From: Cephalotus follicularis
Taxonomy: Eukaryota > Streptophyta > Magnoliopsida > Oxalidales > Cephalotaceae
Direction: 5' to 3'
Assembly: GCA_001972305.1 (NCBI GenBank)
Contig: BDDD01000352.1
Coordinates: 324,451-388,450, forward strand
Length of the DNA stretch: 64,000 nucleotides
The notes under the pieces were generated by a model. The model saw only the letters and a program-made list of their open reading frames with translations, was not told the origin of the DNA and did no database searches. The translations under genes and the position numbers were made by a program. Of the stretch, positions 20,608 to 34,087 are shown piece by piece; within the stretch, counting starts at the first letter, position 1; each line of letters starts with the position of its first letter.

Positions 20608-22977
20608 TGTCACGCCCCGAACAGCGGGGAAATCCCCAAGGTCCGAAGTGTAATATTCCATCCATTCAATCAATTCATACATATCATACTCCAAAAGTGA
20701 TATAAAATCAAAAACTTTAAATACCATATGCATGCAAAAGATAATCATTAACATTCAAAGACAAGCCCAACCATATCCATAACATCAACATACATATCTT
20801 AAGCACTGCCACAAGCCGACAGGTCAAAAGCTGAAATACAAATGTCTCTTATACATCCAAATATTATACACAAGGTAGATAGCACAATCTAAACTGCTGA
20901 CCAAGATCTGTCTGGAAAGCCCGATCCGTCTCGAGCTGCTTAACTGTGGTGCAGCACCTGTACCTGGACTTGAACCTGACCCATTATGAGAATGGGTCAG
21001 CAACCCATGGCTATGTAGGCTACACTATATGCTATGCATGCAACAGATATATATGCATTACATGTTATATGCATGAATGCCAATTGTGGACAGCTTCAGT
21101 GTACCAACCGTCCCAAATTGGTGGTATACTTGGCTAGTCCTAAACACATCAAAGGTCATAGGCCTGCAAACACTCCATAAAACAATCCATGAAAACAATC
21201 AATCCATAGGGTCAAGTACTTATATGCCTCTCCGGCCCAAGATCGTACCTCCATCATCTATACACTCTCTGTACCATAGCCATATGGAGCATAGGATAAC
21301 ACCGGCCACATAATCCATACCATACCATAATGCTAGTCCCGAGGGTATTAGCCCATACCATAATAGAGATCTCTGTGAGCTGAGATATGTCTGTAAGCAT
21401 ACCATACCATATCCATCCACAATGCGGTGATTGCTCAAGTCTCCCAAAAAGGGAGGATTCCATAACCATAATATGTGGCCTACATCCATAATTCTTCATC
21501 ACAGAAATGAAGATTATGAATGGGTTATCTCATAAGGTCTCAACCATAACAATCCATCAATGATAGTTGTACCATACCCATAGCCCATAACCATATTTCC
21601 GTTTAAAGGATAGGGACCTAACCATAAATGAGCACATATGATCCATCCGTCAAAACCATTTAAAAACCATATTTCCATAACCATATTTCCATGACCATTT
21701 TTCATAACCATTTTCTTGGTCCCCATCGGAGTTTGAAAACAATGGAGTGGAAGTCCAACTAGGATATCCGCATCCAAATGTCCCAATTGAGCTATCCTAA
21801 CCATTTTTGAAAACCATTTGTATATAAAACCTCCTTTAAAGATTTACTTGAAAGTTAATTTAAAAATCAAAAGATGTTTAAAGAGGATTCACATAGGTTA
21901 CAAGGTCTTAGGGAGGCTTCCTATGGATCCATTTGAAGAGAAAACCATTTCAGATTCAAAACAGTTTAGTTTGGCTAAAACAGGGGTTTTAGACTTCGAC
22001 GCTTAACGTCTAAGCGTTGACTCTTTCCGCTAGCCGTCGATGGTTAAAGCAGTATGCCTTAAGCATCAAAGCGTGCTACTAAGCGTCAACCGCTTACAAT
22101 ACATAAGCCGTCGACGCTTTAGTCAAAAGCGTCGACGCTTACATCCATTTTCCTTTATCGCGTTAACGTGTCACATAAGGCGTCGACGCTTAACGTCTAA
22201 GCGTTGATGCTCTGGGCGCAGAAGAACACATCGACGCGTACGAAGAACACTTCGACACCCTGGGCTGCTGTCAACACTGCAAAATCAATCAAAAACTCAT
22301 TTAAACAGTTTAAAATTCGATTCAAAGAAAGCTGTAAGCTCCAAACATCGATTAAAACTCAAAAATAGCTTTTAAACCGTTTAAATTTATTCCCATAACC
22401 CATAGATTGAGAGAAAACGAAAATTGGGTAAAAGGTCCCAACTCTCAAATTTCTCTCCAATCTCCATTTTGATATGTTATTAACCATACCCGGTACCATA
22501 AACCATCCATCTAACATACAAATAACTATCCGTAACCATACCATCATGTAAAACCATCACAATGTGGAGATCAAAGTATATGTAGAACCTACCTTAAATT
22601 TGGCTGAGAACGGAGAATATGTTGTTTAAATCTTCATTCTGCTTCTCCCTTCATGTTCTATACACTGCCACGATCCCAATCACACCTTGTTTGCTTGATT
22701 TCGCCCACTTTCTCTCTCTAACTCACTCTCTTTCTAGAATGGAATGAGAATGAAATGAGCTGAACTGCCTATATATAGAAATAGGCTCCCTTTAGGCGAA
22801 AATCATACAAGCTACAATCAGATTCTACTGAACCTCCACTACCCATAAACAGACATAGAAATGGAAAATAGAATATATGATATACATGCCATACATCAAT
22901 ACAATATTGTACAATACCATACAAGTACAAACAACAGTGCATACCATTCCGTACATATAAAACATCTGGGGCTTACA
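20608..22977 (-). mobile_element. 3' LTR of Tekay element
   Basis: 2370 bp, uninterrupted. A minus-strand TATA lies near 22763-22775 (CTATATATAGG-like). The palindrome array (21990-22262) is downstream of it in the LTR's sense. Confidence 0.92.
21990..22262. repeat. AAGCGTCGACGCTT-type array, Tekay 3' LTR
   Basis: The perfect 14-bp palindrome AAGCGTCGACGCTT lies at 22127-22140. Near-copies lie around 21994, 22036, 22081, 22109 and 22180. The same motif in the same context is kept in the other LTR at 30912-30925. Confidence 0.9.
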
Positions 22978-23028
22978 TCCTCCGCTCCTTAAAGAAATCT
23001 CATCCCGAGATTCCCTAGGATCAAAATA

Positions 23029-26000
23029 AAATAGGATAAAAAGCTCTCACATCATCCTCACGCTCCCATGTTGCTTCTTTGATCCCGAGATACTGCCATA
23101 AAACCTTAACCAAAGCAATCTCCGTGTTCCTTAGCTACTTGACTCGGCGGTCAAGAATCTGAACAGGCATCTCCTCAAAACTTATATTCGTCCTCAGATC
23201 CAACGGCTCATACTGTAATACATGTGAGGGGTCTGGGTGATACTTCCTCAACATCGACACATGAAACACACTATGCACCTCTGATAGGCTGGGAGGTAAG
23301 GCAACTCTATAGGCTACTACACCTACCCTCTCAAGGATCTCAAAACGTCCAATAAACCATGGAGCTAACTTCCATTTCTTGCCGAACCTTATAATACCTT
23401 CAGTCAGAGAGACTTTATGGAAACCATGATGACCCACTGAGAACTCTAGATCCCGTCAACGATTATCAGCATTACTCTTCTGTCAACTCTGAGCCGTTAG
23501 AAGCCTTTCCCGAATAACCTTAGCCTTCTCTGTCATTTCCTGCACAAGCTTTGGCCCTAGGAGACTATGCTCGCCTACCTCAAACCAACAGACTGGAATT
23601 CTGCATTTTCGTCCACAAAGGGCCTCAAATGGTGCCATACCGATGCTAGAATGAAAACTGTTATTCTAAGAGAACTCCACTAAAGGCATCTGTTGATCCC
23701 AACTGCCACTCCAATCCATCAACAATGCTCGGAGCATATCATCCAGAGTATGAATCATCCGTTCAGACTAACCATCTATCTGGGGGTGTAAGCCGTACTA
23801 AAACTCAGCTGAGTACCAAGAGCTGTCTGCAGTTTCATCCAAAACCGTGAGGTAAACCGTGGGTCTCTATCAGAAACAATGCTAACTGGTACTCCATGGA
23901 GTCTCACAATCTCAACAACATATAAAGATGCTAACCGATCCAGAGAATAAGTCATCTTGATCACCAGAAAATGTGTAGATTTGGTGAAGCGATCAACAAT
24001 AACCCATATGGAATCATGGTTAGCTCTCGTCCGTGGCAATCCCGATACAAAATCCATCGTGATATGCTCTCATTTCCATTGTGCATCTGACAATGGCTGT
24101 AGCAATCTAGCTGGCCTCTAATGTTCCGCCTTGACTTGCTGACATACTAAGCAGGAAGCAACATACTCTGCTATATCCCTTTTCATATTGTTCCACCAAT
24201 AGATGAGCTTTAGGTCTCTGTACATCTTGGTGCTCCCTGGATGCACTGAGAAACTGGAGCGATAAGCCTGGGACAACAACTCATCCTTCAGTTCCTTACT
24301 GTCAGGGACACAAACCCTACCTTGAAATCTGATCAAACCATCACCATGAACCGAATATTCAGACTTCAACCCACCTTGACCATCCAATGCAGCCTTAAGC
24401 AAACCTCCATCCATCCTCTGAGCCTCTCTGATCCTGTCCATCAACCATGGACGTGCCTGAATCTGGGAAACCATCAAGCAAGCTAATCGGTAACTCAAAG
24501 CATCTGCCACCACATTAGCCTTGCCTGGATGGTACTGTATCTCACAGTTATAATCATTGAGCAACGCTCCATCCACCTCCTTTGTCTCATATTCAGGACC
24601 TTCTGAGAGAAAAGATGCTCCAAGCTCTTGTGATCGGTGAAAACATCAAACATTGTGCCATACAAATAATGTCTCCACTTACGTAACGCAAAGATTATCG
24701 CTACTAGCTCGAGATCATGTGTGGGATAGCTCTCCTCATGAAGCTTCAACTTCCTAGAGCCAAACCATTCACTGACGCATCACTGTATACCATGAAACCT
24801 TCATTACCCTCTGGCAAGGCCAGGATCGGAGCAAAAATCAAGCGATGCTTTAACTCCTGGAAGCTCTGCTCACAACTGTCATCCCAAACAAACATTGTCT
24901 TCTTCTCTGTCAATCTGGTCAATGGTGTAGCAATCCATAAGAATCCTTCGACAAAGCGGCAGTAATAACCCGCTAAGCCTAAGAAACTACAGATTTCAGA
25001 CACATTTGTTGGTCGTTTCTAGTCCTTCACTGTTTCTATCTTTGTTGGGTCCACTGACAAACAAGCATTGGAAATAACATGACCCAAAAAAGCAACCTTC
25101 GATAACCAAAATTCACATTTGATGAACTTGGAATACAATCGATGATCTCTCAGAGTCTGCAATGCCAAACGCAAATGTTCCCCATGCTCCTCCATACTCC
25201 TGGATTATACAAAGATATCATCAATGAAGACCACGATAAACTAGTCGAGATACGGGCTGAACACCCTGTTCATCAAACTCATGAATGCGGCAGGGGCATT
25301 GGTCACCCCGAACGGCATCACCACGAACTCATAGTGCCCATATCTTGACCTAAAAGTTGTCTTTGGAATGTCTTCGGTTCTAACCCTGAGCTGATCATAT
25401 CCTGATCTCAAATCCAATTTAGAGAACACCGAAGCACCTTTCAATTGATCAAACAACTCATCAATATGTGGCAACGGATACTTATTCTTAATTGTAACCC
25501 TGTTGAGTTGCCAATAATCGTACACATCCTGAGGGATCCATCCTTTTTCTTAACAAACAAGACAGGTGCTCCCCAAGGATAAACACTCGATCGGATAAAA
25601 CCTGTATCGAGCAACTCCTGCAACTGTACTTTTAACTCTCTCAACTCAGGAGGGGCCATACGATAAGGAGCTCTCGATATCGGTGCCGTCCCTGGAAGCA
25701 AATCAATCACAAACTCTATATCCCTCTCTAAAGGTAAGGATGTCAACTCATCTGGAAACATGTCCGGATACTCAGATACAACCGGAACACCCTCCAACCT
25801 CGGTGCCCATTTCCTGCTATCCGTCACATGTGCCAGGAAACCACTGCAACCCTGACTCATAAGCCTGTCAGCATGAAGAGCTGATATCATTTGAATCGGT
25901 TGGTGCTCCAAAGTCCCAACAAACTGGAACTGAGACTGTCCTGGCATACTGAAGGTCACAACCTTCCCATTAAAATCCACATGGGCATAATGTGTCGATA

Positions 26001-26090
26001 ACCAATCCATCCCAAGAATCACATTCAGCTCACCCATCAGCAATACTATAAGATCTGCTAGCAAAACACGATCAGCGATCTCTAAAACAC
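23029..26090 (-). pseudogene. Tekay pol: protease-RT-RNase H-integrase-chromodomain (broken)
   Basis: Minus strand, in order from 26.09 kb: the end of aspartic protease (ILGMDWLSTHYAHVDF), RT N-terminus ([39 protein letters not shown]), RT core ([32 protein letters not shown] with the catalytic Asp pair), RNase H ([33 protein letters not shown]), integrase zinc region (HPGSTKMYRDL...CLVCQQ) and core ([17 protein letters not shown]), the GPY-like module (FIGRFEILERVGVVAYR), and a chromodomain (ILDRR...LVKVLWQYLG...ATWERED). Frameshifts lie near 25.45 and 24.55 kb. There are stops beside the RT active site, in the integrase and before the chromodomain. It is non-functional. Confidence 0.93.
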
Positions 26091-26339
26091 AAGACCTGCA
26101 TACCTATTCTGAAATAATAGACTCCCCCACTGGAGTACTAACCTCCATCACAAAAGGCAAAGGCTCGAGCTCCATATTAACATGGCATATAAAATGTGAT
26201 GCAATGTATGAATGGGATAAGCCCGGATCTATAAGAGTTCATGCCATATACTGAGAGATACAAATAGTACCTCCAATCACTAATGTAGATCCTCTTGTAA
26301 CACTCTGATCCATACCATATACTCTACCCTGCACGGTAG

Positions 26340-27137
26340 GTGTCGACCCCATAGGTTATATGTCGCGATCTCTCCCAGCCATAGAAGGCGAACTGGTGCT
26401 AGGCCGGCCTCGATACTGCTGTCTAGAACCACTGCCCTATTGATAATCAAAACTTTGGTTCTGCTGAGAACCTCCCTAAGATCGGCCTGAACTCTGCCCT
26501 AGCTGACTCCCTGAACCATATCTATCATGAAAGCACTCCCTAGATATGTGATCAGAAGTCCCACATACCATGCATTTACCAGCTCTCCACCAATAATCAT
26601 CCGATGTGTGGTTCGTTCGTCCACAATGCACGCACAGATCAAAGGGAGCCTAACTTCCACCACTGTAAAGTCTAGAGTGGTCTCCCTGCACCCACTGGCT
26701 CCTCTACTGAGAATCCAGCCCTCTGCGCCTCTTTCAGGAGTTGTGACCTCTACTCCTCTGGACTATCCTCTCTGACTAGAAAAACTGGGCGAGCTGCCGA
26801 CACTCTAAGGTGAGCCACCCTGACCAGGACTGTTGTTCCTGGATCTCTGGGACTTATTACTACTCCTAGAACTCCTTCCTTACAGCTATCCTGAAGAAGC
26901 TGGTCTGCTACTATCAAACTGAATCCATAAATTATGCAACTCCTCTGCTAACGCCTCAATATCTCTGGCTCTGCTAGCCAACTCCATGAAAGATCTCAAT
27001 CTGAGCAGTACTAGCCTATGTCTGATATCTGGTCTGAGGCCACCAAGAAATTTCTTAGCCTTTCTAGCTTCTGTACCAACCATATGGGGAGCTAACCTTG
27101 ACAATTCAATAATTTTGGCTTCATATTGTGCTACCGT
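26340..27137 (-). pseudogene. Tekay gag, C-terminal part
   Basis: From 27137 the frame resumes with AQYEAKIIELSRLAPHM and FLGGLRPDIRHRL, the second half of the Retrotrans_gag domain. Further on, near 26525-26640, are zinc-knuckle motifs: CVHCGRTNHTSDDY (last Cys replaced) and CMVCGTSDHISREC (complete). Stops occur in between. The 5' half lies beyond the Athila solo LTR, at 28501. Confidence 0.85.
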
Positions 27138-27337
27138 TGTTTAGCATAAAAATGTGTTGTTTTTAATGATCTATTTGTAATATTTTTATGATTGGAATAG
27201 ACTACTTTGGTTGTGTTATGTTGATTTTCAGGTACAAGAGCTAAATGACCAAAGTGCAAGAATACTACCCAAAGTTGTGCAAATTGGAGCTTGAAAGAGT
27301 AAAGATTGAAGAATGGACAAGTTCGGCAGAAACAGAG

Positions 27338-27556
27338 TAAAAAGCGTCGATGTCTATCATACAGATCGATGTCTTTTCTGGGTTTACATAAAACGCGTCG
27401 ACGTCTTTGGCTAAGGATCGACCTGAAACTTTTGGACCAAAATGCATCGACGCCTTTCATCATAAGGATCGATGTCTTTCACGCGCATCTCAGTAAAACG
27501 CGATTTTTACCAAAAGACATCGACGTCTTTCAATAAGGGTCGACGTCTTCTTCTGC
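27338..27556. repeat. GTCGATGTCTTT-type palindrome array, Athila LTR
   Basis: Copies include AGCGTCGATGTCTATC, AGATCGATGTCTTTTC, GCGTCGACGTCTTTGG, GCATCGACGCCTTTC, GGATCGATGTCTTTC, GACATCGACGTCTTTC and GGTCGACGTCTTC, at about 30-bp spacing. The array ends about 85 bp before the TATA box at 27636. Confidence 0.88.
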
Positions 27557-27635
27557 AGCAGAAATAGAAAGTTAGATTTTTTGCCAGATTTTGTAACTAG
27601 GATTGCGTTATTTCCATTTTTGATCAGTTTTGTAG

Positions 27636-27643
27636 TATAAAAA
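27636..27643 (+). promoter_or_regulatory. TATA box of Athila solo LTR
   Basis: TAGTATAAAAACAATG, in the expected promoter position of the LTR. Confidence 0.6.
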
Positions 27644-27947
27644 CAATGTAATGCCGGCCAAATCAAGTGTGTAGAGTGTAGAGGCTGGTAGAAACCCTAA
27701 TTTCTTTTATCAATTTAGTTTTGTTTCACAATATTTAGTAGATAAACTTTTCAAGGTTTTGGGGAAGAACAAAGCCTAGATTGTTATTGTTTCAATTCCA
27801 TCAATAAAAATCATTGAATATTTGATTTGTTCTTCAATTTTTCTGCCTTCACACACTCTTTGTCTGTCTGATTAAAATCCACAAACATCTTGTCGGTGAA
27901 GCTGAAAGTTGGTGAATAAATGGTGCTTAATTCAATCAACGGAGTCT

Positions 27948-28101
27948 ACTCATACGATTTGCCAACAACGAACACACTTCGTATAGACCTAGCATGTCTA
28001 CTCATACGTCTTGCCGCCATTGCCGTACTTCGTATAGACCTAGCATGTCTACTCATACGTCTTGTCATTACTGTCGCACTCCGTATCGACCTAGCTACCG
28101 T
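27948..28101. repeat. 51-bp tandem repeat in Athila LTR
   Basis: CTTCGTATAGACCTAGC recurs at 27977, 28028 and (as CTCCGTATCGACCTAGC) 28079, exactly 51 bp apart. A half unit precedes them. The other Athila remnant keeps a shortened version at about 38660-38730. Confidence 0.85.
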
Positions 28102-28500
28102 TGTTTATCAAGGTATGATCGTTCAATTAAATGGAATTGTTCAATATAATCTACGGTGAGTTTCTATACCCTAAAACCGTTTCTTGATTATATATTTTCT
28201 TCACTTTTATTAGTTGTTTTGATTAGTTTTAAAATTGCATGCTTTATTTCTTAGTATTTCGAATTCAGTGTTTTTAATTATCGAACTCTTAATTTCCTGT
28301 TTTGATTATTTATTTTATTTTGCATAATTAGGAGTAGTTTTTGATAGTTTATTTCAATTTTGGTATATTGGTATACTTCGCCTAGGTTGGATAGATTACA
28401 ACTAGTTTAGCGTTTCCCTGCGTTCGACCCGTTACTGCATGATCCATGCACTTGCGGCTATAAATTTTAAAACATTCTTTCTAAATCAGTGAACAACCGT

Positions 28501-29167
28501 CATACTGCCTTGAGTTAAGGCAAGAAATTCAGCCTCCCTCTTATCAACTTCAGCCTCAGGATAATACTACTCATTGAACTCTGTTGAACATGTCCCATGA
28601 ATTCGATATCCCATTTTACTCCCATGAGGCAGCAACCATGTTCCACCAATGTTCTGCTTTGCCCTGTAGCATATAAGTGGCAAAGACCACATTCTTAGAG
28701 TCTGAACATCTCAAGACTCAGAAGATTTTCTCCATTTGCATCAGCCATCTCTCAGTAGTAATAGCATGAGGATCCCCTGTGAAAGCGAGAGGGTTTAACC
28801 TCAAAAACCTGACTAAGGGATCCTCCATGGGTGTAGGTAGGTCAACTGATCTCCTTATTGTTTCGGCACGCCTGGCGGGTCTTACAACAGGGGTCTACTC
28901 TGGTGCTTCTGTTGCACGCCTAACCGGCCTTGTAGTTGGGGTTTACTCAACTATAGTTGCTTGTCGTTGCATGAATTCATTCATACAGTTCATCATATTA
29001 TACATCTTCCTCATAAAACCTCTGGGTTCCCTTTGGCCACGAACGTCAAAATCTGTTTCTCTGCTCACATTATGTTCCTCTGGTTCTTCCACATCTCCAC
29101 TGGCTCAGGTACGTCTAGTCGACGGCGCTGCCATAGATTTTCCTTTAGCTCCTCTTCGACCTTCCAT
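28501..29167 (-). pseudogene. Tekay gag, N-terminal part
   Basis: It starts at the ATG at 29165-29167, about 170 bp from the primer site. A charged N-terminus is followed by the Retrotrans_gag domain: LAFTGDPHAITTERWLMQ, EKIF, FATYMLQGKAEHWWNM and a YYPEAEVDKREAEFLAL-like segment that ends at the Athila insertion. Several stops interrupt it (for example in the first 30 residues). It joins the part beginning at 27137. Confidence 0.85.
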
Positions 29168-29340
29168 ATCTACCTTGTATAAAAGAAAAAAACTCAACTA
29201 TCCAATTCATAAACATAATTCAAAAACAGATATAGCAGCCAATAATTTATCAATATCACTCAATTCCAATAACAACAATCTTATCCATATCACTTAATTC
29301 CCATAGCCAAGGATCCTATCATGGCGTAGCCAACATAACG

Positions 29341-29354
29341 TGGCTCTGATACCA
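29341..29354 (-). promoter_or_regulatory. iMet primer-binding site of Tekay element
   Basis: The minus strand reads TGGTATCAGAGCCA, complementary to the 3' end of initiator tRNA-Met. It lies three bases inside the 5' LTR end at 29358. Confidence 0.9.
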
Positions 29355-29357
29355 AAC

Positions 29358-31318
29358 TGTCACGCCCCGAACCATTGGGAAATCCCCAAGGTCTGACTCG
29401 TGATATTCCATCCATTCAATCAATTCACACATATCATACTCCAAAAGTACTATAAAATTTAAAACTTTAAATACCATATGCATGCGAAAGATAATCATCA
29501 ACATTCAAAGACAAGCCCAACCATATCCATAACATCAACAAACAATTCTTAAGCGCTGCCACAAGATGGCAGGTCAAAAACTAAAATATAAATGTCTGCA
29601 GGTCAAAAGATGAAATATAAATGTCTCTTATACATCCAATCTTATACACAAGGTAGATAGCACAATCTAAACTACTGACCAAGATCTGTCTGGAAAGCCC
29701 GATCCATCTCGAGCTGTTTCACTGTGGTGCACCACTTGTACCTGGACTTGAACCTGACACAATACGAGAATGGGTTAGCAACCCATGGCTGTGTAGGCTA
29801 CACTATATGCTATGCATGCAACAGATATAACAGATATATATGCATTACATGTTATAGACATGAATGCCAACTGCGGATAGCTCCAGTATACCAACCGTCT
29901 CTAAGCGGTGGTATCCTTGGCTAGTCCTAAACACATCAAAGACCGTAGGCCTGCAGACACTCCATAAAAAAATCTATAACCATCCATGGGAACAATCAAT
30001 CCATAGGGTCAAGTACTTCTCTGCCTCTTGGGCCTGAGATAGTACCTCCATTGTCTACACACTCTCCATGCCATAGCCATATGGAACATAGGATAACACC
30101 AGCCACACAATTCATACCATACCATAATGCTAGTCCCAAGGATACTAGTCCATAGCATAATAGAGATCTCTTTGAGCTAAGACATGACTTTAAGCATACT
30201 ATACCATATCCATCCACAATGCGGTGATTGCTCAAGTCACCCAAAAAGGGAGGATTACATAACCATAATATGTGGCCTACATCCATAATTCTTCATGACG
30301 GGAATAAAGATTATGAATGGGTTATCCCGTAAGGTTTCAACCATAGCAATCCGTCAATCATAGTCATACCATATCCATAGCCCATAACCATATTTCCATT
30401 TATAGGATAGGGACCATAAAGGATCGCATATGATCCATCTGTCAAAACCATTTAAAAACCATTTTCCATAACCATATTTCCATGACCACTTTTAATAACC
30501 ATTTTCTTGGTCCCCATCGGAGTTTGAAAACAATGGAGAGGAAGTCCAACTAGGATATCCGCATCCAGATGTCTCAATTAAGCTATCCTAACCATTTTTG
30601 AAAACCATTTGTATAAAAACCCCTTTTTGATAAAATCTCCTATAAAGATTTACTTGAAAGTTAATTTAATGATAAAAAAATGTTTAAACAGGATTCACAT
30701 AGGTTATAAGGCCTTAGGGAGGCTTCCTATGGATCCATCTGAAGAGAAAACCATTTCGGATTGAAAACAGTTTAGTTTGGCTAAAACAGGGGTTTTAGGC
30801 GTCAACGTCTTGCGCTGGGCATCAACGGTTAAAGCAATATGCCATAAGTGTCAACACGTGCTACTAAGCATCATCCGCTTAGAATACATAAGGCATCGAC
30901 GCTTTAGTCAAAAGCGTCGACGCTTAAGTCCAATTTCCTTTATTGCGTTAATGTGTCGCGCTGATTAGCGCACAAAAAGCAAAGGACACATATGGCGTCG
31001 ACGCTCTGGGTGCTGAAGAACACGTCGACGCGTGCGAAGAACACGTCGACGCATGCGAAGAACACGACGACTCCTTGGGCTGCTGTTAACACTGTAAAAT
31101 TGATCAAAAACTCATTTAAACTATTTAAAATTCGATTCAAAGGAAGCTGTAAGCTCCAAACATCGATTAAAACTCAAAAGCAGCTTTTAAACCGTTTAAA
31201 TCCATTCCCATAATCCATAGATTGAGAGAAAATAGAAATTGGGTAAAAGGTCCCAACTCTCAAATTTCTCTCCAATCTCTATTTTGATCCTTTATTAACC
31301 ATACCCGGTACCATAAAC
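29358..31318 (-). mobile_element. Tekay 5' LTR, first piece
   Basis: It pairs with 20608 to about 22500 of the other LTR and is cut at CCATAAAC by the solo LTR at 31319. Further pieces are 34088-34245 and 42840-43161. Together they give about 2.44 kb, close to the 2.37 kb of the 3' LTR. Confidence 0.92.
30795..31075. repeat. AAGCGTCGACGCTT-type array, Tekay 5' LTR
   Basis: The perfect palindrome lies at 30912-30925, and further copies include CACGTCGACGCGTG and GGCGTCGACGCTCTGG. It is the same array as at 21990 and slightly rearranged. Confidence 0.9.
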
Positions 31319-34082
31319 TGTAACGTTTTGGGCCTTGGAAAAAAAAATTTAGTTAAGTGAGGTTTTGGGCCTTAAGAGGTGTGGGTTGATTTTGGATATT
31401 TTTTCTTTAGGCTGATTTTGTGTGAAGACAGCATAGGGTTGAGCGCATGTGGCTGGAGGCTTGTGTAAGAGTATGGGCACTACATCATTTAATGGACACT
31501 GCCTTTTTCATGCCAAGTTAGTATAGCAGGTAAGAAGCCGTTTTTTCCAGTTCTTTGTGGCATAAGGGTTAGTTGAGAGAAGTGTGGTTTCTCAGTGCTT
31601 CTTCTCCAGATATTTTCCTTAGCGAAGACGAGTTTTGTTGTGAAGATATGTGACCATTGAGTTCGTCGAGGTGATCTCTTCTTTCTTCATCTTCTTTCCT
31701 CTGTTAGTTTAGCAATGTGAGTGCTAAACCTCCGGTTCGCGATGGAGTCAGAGATGGCGGTGATGATCATTGTGTGATCCGGGGTGGAATGTTGAGCATG
31801 TGAATGGTTGGGATGACTATCCGAGGTATTGATCATGCATGTAGGCTTCATACATGTTTTGCTCTATTTTGTTACAAACCACGCTAAGTCTGTGTTTGTT
31901 GTTCTTGTAGCCGAGGAGCCTGGTATTGATCCAGAGCTATAGGAAGCTGTGCGGAGGTGTGCGGTTAAGTGGTGAGTGGGACATTCCTTTCTTTTATCTT
32001 GAAATAGTTGAGAGTCTAAACTTATTTGTGTCCCCGTGTTTTCCTTCCGTGGTGTCTTATTTCTGAGAGTTGTTCCTTTACTTGTTTTTGACATATTTGA
32101 GTTGATATTAATTTCCGAGCTGGTATGCTTGATGTTCTGGGTGATGTCTCCCCTTGTTTTTTCCCATATATATGTAATAACTCTTTTGATACGATGTGTT
32201 GTTGATTTCTGGATACTGGGTACTGGAAAATGTGATGACCGAGCATGACTTGGTGAGGGCGAGAAAGTGTGGATTCCCCTCTCATAACTGCAGTGGCATT
32301 GTCTATGGTGCGCTATAAGTGTGACTGCCCCCAGGTTCCTCAACCTAGGTCTGCACATTCTCATTGTCTATGATGGGGTATAAGTGTGAGTGTAGTCAAG
32401 GATCCGCTCCTCTTCCCAACAAGCCTTGTAGGATGCTCTACTATGAGATTCCCGACGATGGATGGCTCGTGCGGTGATTCACCAACCTCCCAGTCGATGT
32501 TCTTATACGCGATTACTGACGAGGGTGGTGCCTGAGCGGTGATTTGTTGGCCCCTCAGTCTATGTTCATGATCTGCACTGTCTCTCAGGGGCTGGGTTCG
32601 ACATAGATCAGTCGGCCCCTCTGATTGAAGACCAAGACATGTGGCTCTCTGTACCGGTATATGACAGGTGGTGCACTTCCTGTAAGCCTATGATCTTCAT
32701 CTCCAGTCGGTGGACTGTGTGAGATTATCACCGTGAAATTTGGAGCCAGCAGATGTATTGATGTGGCCGAGTTGGTTCCGGCAGTGGTGGTTTATGGAAA
32801 ACGGGTACCAGTGTTCCTCTGATCTATTTGATCCTTGGAGTCTGAGATCCTTTTTGTTAGGTCCTCAGGATATTGATTTGGTCACTTACTTTATTTTGTC
32901 TCTTTTACTATTGTTTCTTAGCATTATTGATTATATATATCTTTTGCTTATTTATGCTCCAAGAAGTCTATTTGATCCTTGTTAAGTATGCTCGGGTGAT
33001 GAGTCGTGCTTGAATTATTGGCCCAATTGGGGCATAGTCATTATTGCTCAGTGTCCAGTGCTCATCCGGCACTTAAGGAATGCTTATTTCCCCTCTCACT
33101 AGTCTTTTGGACTAACCCCCTCCCAGGTTGTTTTGCAGTTATGGAAGCAGGTGAAGTTCTTCCTTTCGTCATACCACTCTAAGGATTTTTTGTGAGGTAG
33201 ACCACAGAGCACGCTCTTGCATTGGTCTTCTCGGCTAGTTCTTCCTTCATGCATTGGGGACATTTTGGGTTTAGATTGTATTTTGTGAACAATTTATGTA
33301 TAAATCTCCTAATGGATATTGGTGTGTGTTCGTTTTTTATGATTTATGATATATATGTTCTTCTCAGTTGATTTATCAGTGACGATGTTTTGAGGCTCTA
33401 AGTGGTGTAGACCTTAGTGCCGAGCTCCCGTGATGATATATGGATGAGTAGTGAAGCTGGGATAGTGGTAGGGCATTGGATCAACCTTGGGAATAGTCCT
33501 TGGTGCGTGGCAGGCTTCCTCGGAGGAAGCCAGACCTTGTCGGTCATTGCCAGAGCACGTTCCGGGTCCTAGGGAAGTAGAAGTCAGATCACTAGGTTAG
33601 TTGGCAGTCCTCGAGTGTGGGGAGTGCTCGGAACCTTGTTGTAGATAGTCCTCGGAACTTTGATAAGTCCTCAGGCATTTTGCAGTCCTAGGTTTCAGTG
33701 GATGTGTTTTTCATGGATAAGCCCGAGCGCTCGAGAGCCTTGTTTGTTGAGGAGTGGAACGCAGTGCTTGGTTCCTCGGGATAAGCCGACCTCTGGTGTT
33801 TTCAGTGATCATGTGAGGAGGACGTGTGGGGTTCCTCGGGCTTAAGTGAAACGGGGAGTTTAGTTTCCTCGATAATTCTTTTAAGTCCCCTGCCCTTTCT
33901 TTATATTCCACGTTGTGTTACGCGTTCCTGCCTTGACTTCCTAGTCGAGCCCTTGCGTAATAGACCCCTGGAGTAATCCTTGGTAGTATAGTCGGGAAGT
34001 TTTGAGGTTGGAAAGGTTGTTGGCAGATGTGCCTTCCCCGGCAGAGCTCGGCTCCCTAGTGGAACAGGAACGAGTCCTGTTA
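31319..34082 (+). mobile_element. Solo LTR C, 2.8 kb, TSD TAAAC
   Basis: It begins TGTAACGTTTTGGG and ends GAGTCCTGTTA. TAAAC lies at 31314-31318 and 34083-34087. No coding sequence was found. It shares phrases with LTR D at 48479 (a TTGTCTATGATGGG block; a CTCACTAGTC...GGACTAA...CCC block followed by GTTGTTTTGCAG), so the two are relatives. TCCTCGG-rich degenerate repeats occupy about 33480-33850. Confidence 0.9.
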
Positions 34083-34087
34083 TAAAC

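Larger units (their letters stand above)
27138..28495 (+). mobile_element. Athila-type solo LTR, TSD ACCGT
   Basis: It starts TGTTTAGCATAAAAATG and ends CAGTGAACA, with ACCGT at 27133-27137 and 28496-28500. Its last about 500 bp match the 3' LTR remnant behind the Athila pol at 38640-39096, which identifies the lineage. It has a TCGA-palindrome array, a TATA box at 27636 and 51-bp repeats. It is inserted in the Tekay gag on the opposite strand. Confidence 0.93.

Noticed and set aside
22127..22140. Palindromes as vector or restriction-cloning scars (SalI sites)
   Set aside because: They occur in dozens of degenerate copies at regular spacing and are kept between paired LTRs.
28779..29297. 172-codon plus-strand frame
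   Set aside because: Lies opposite the Tekay gag, which explains the sequence better.
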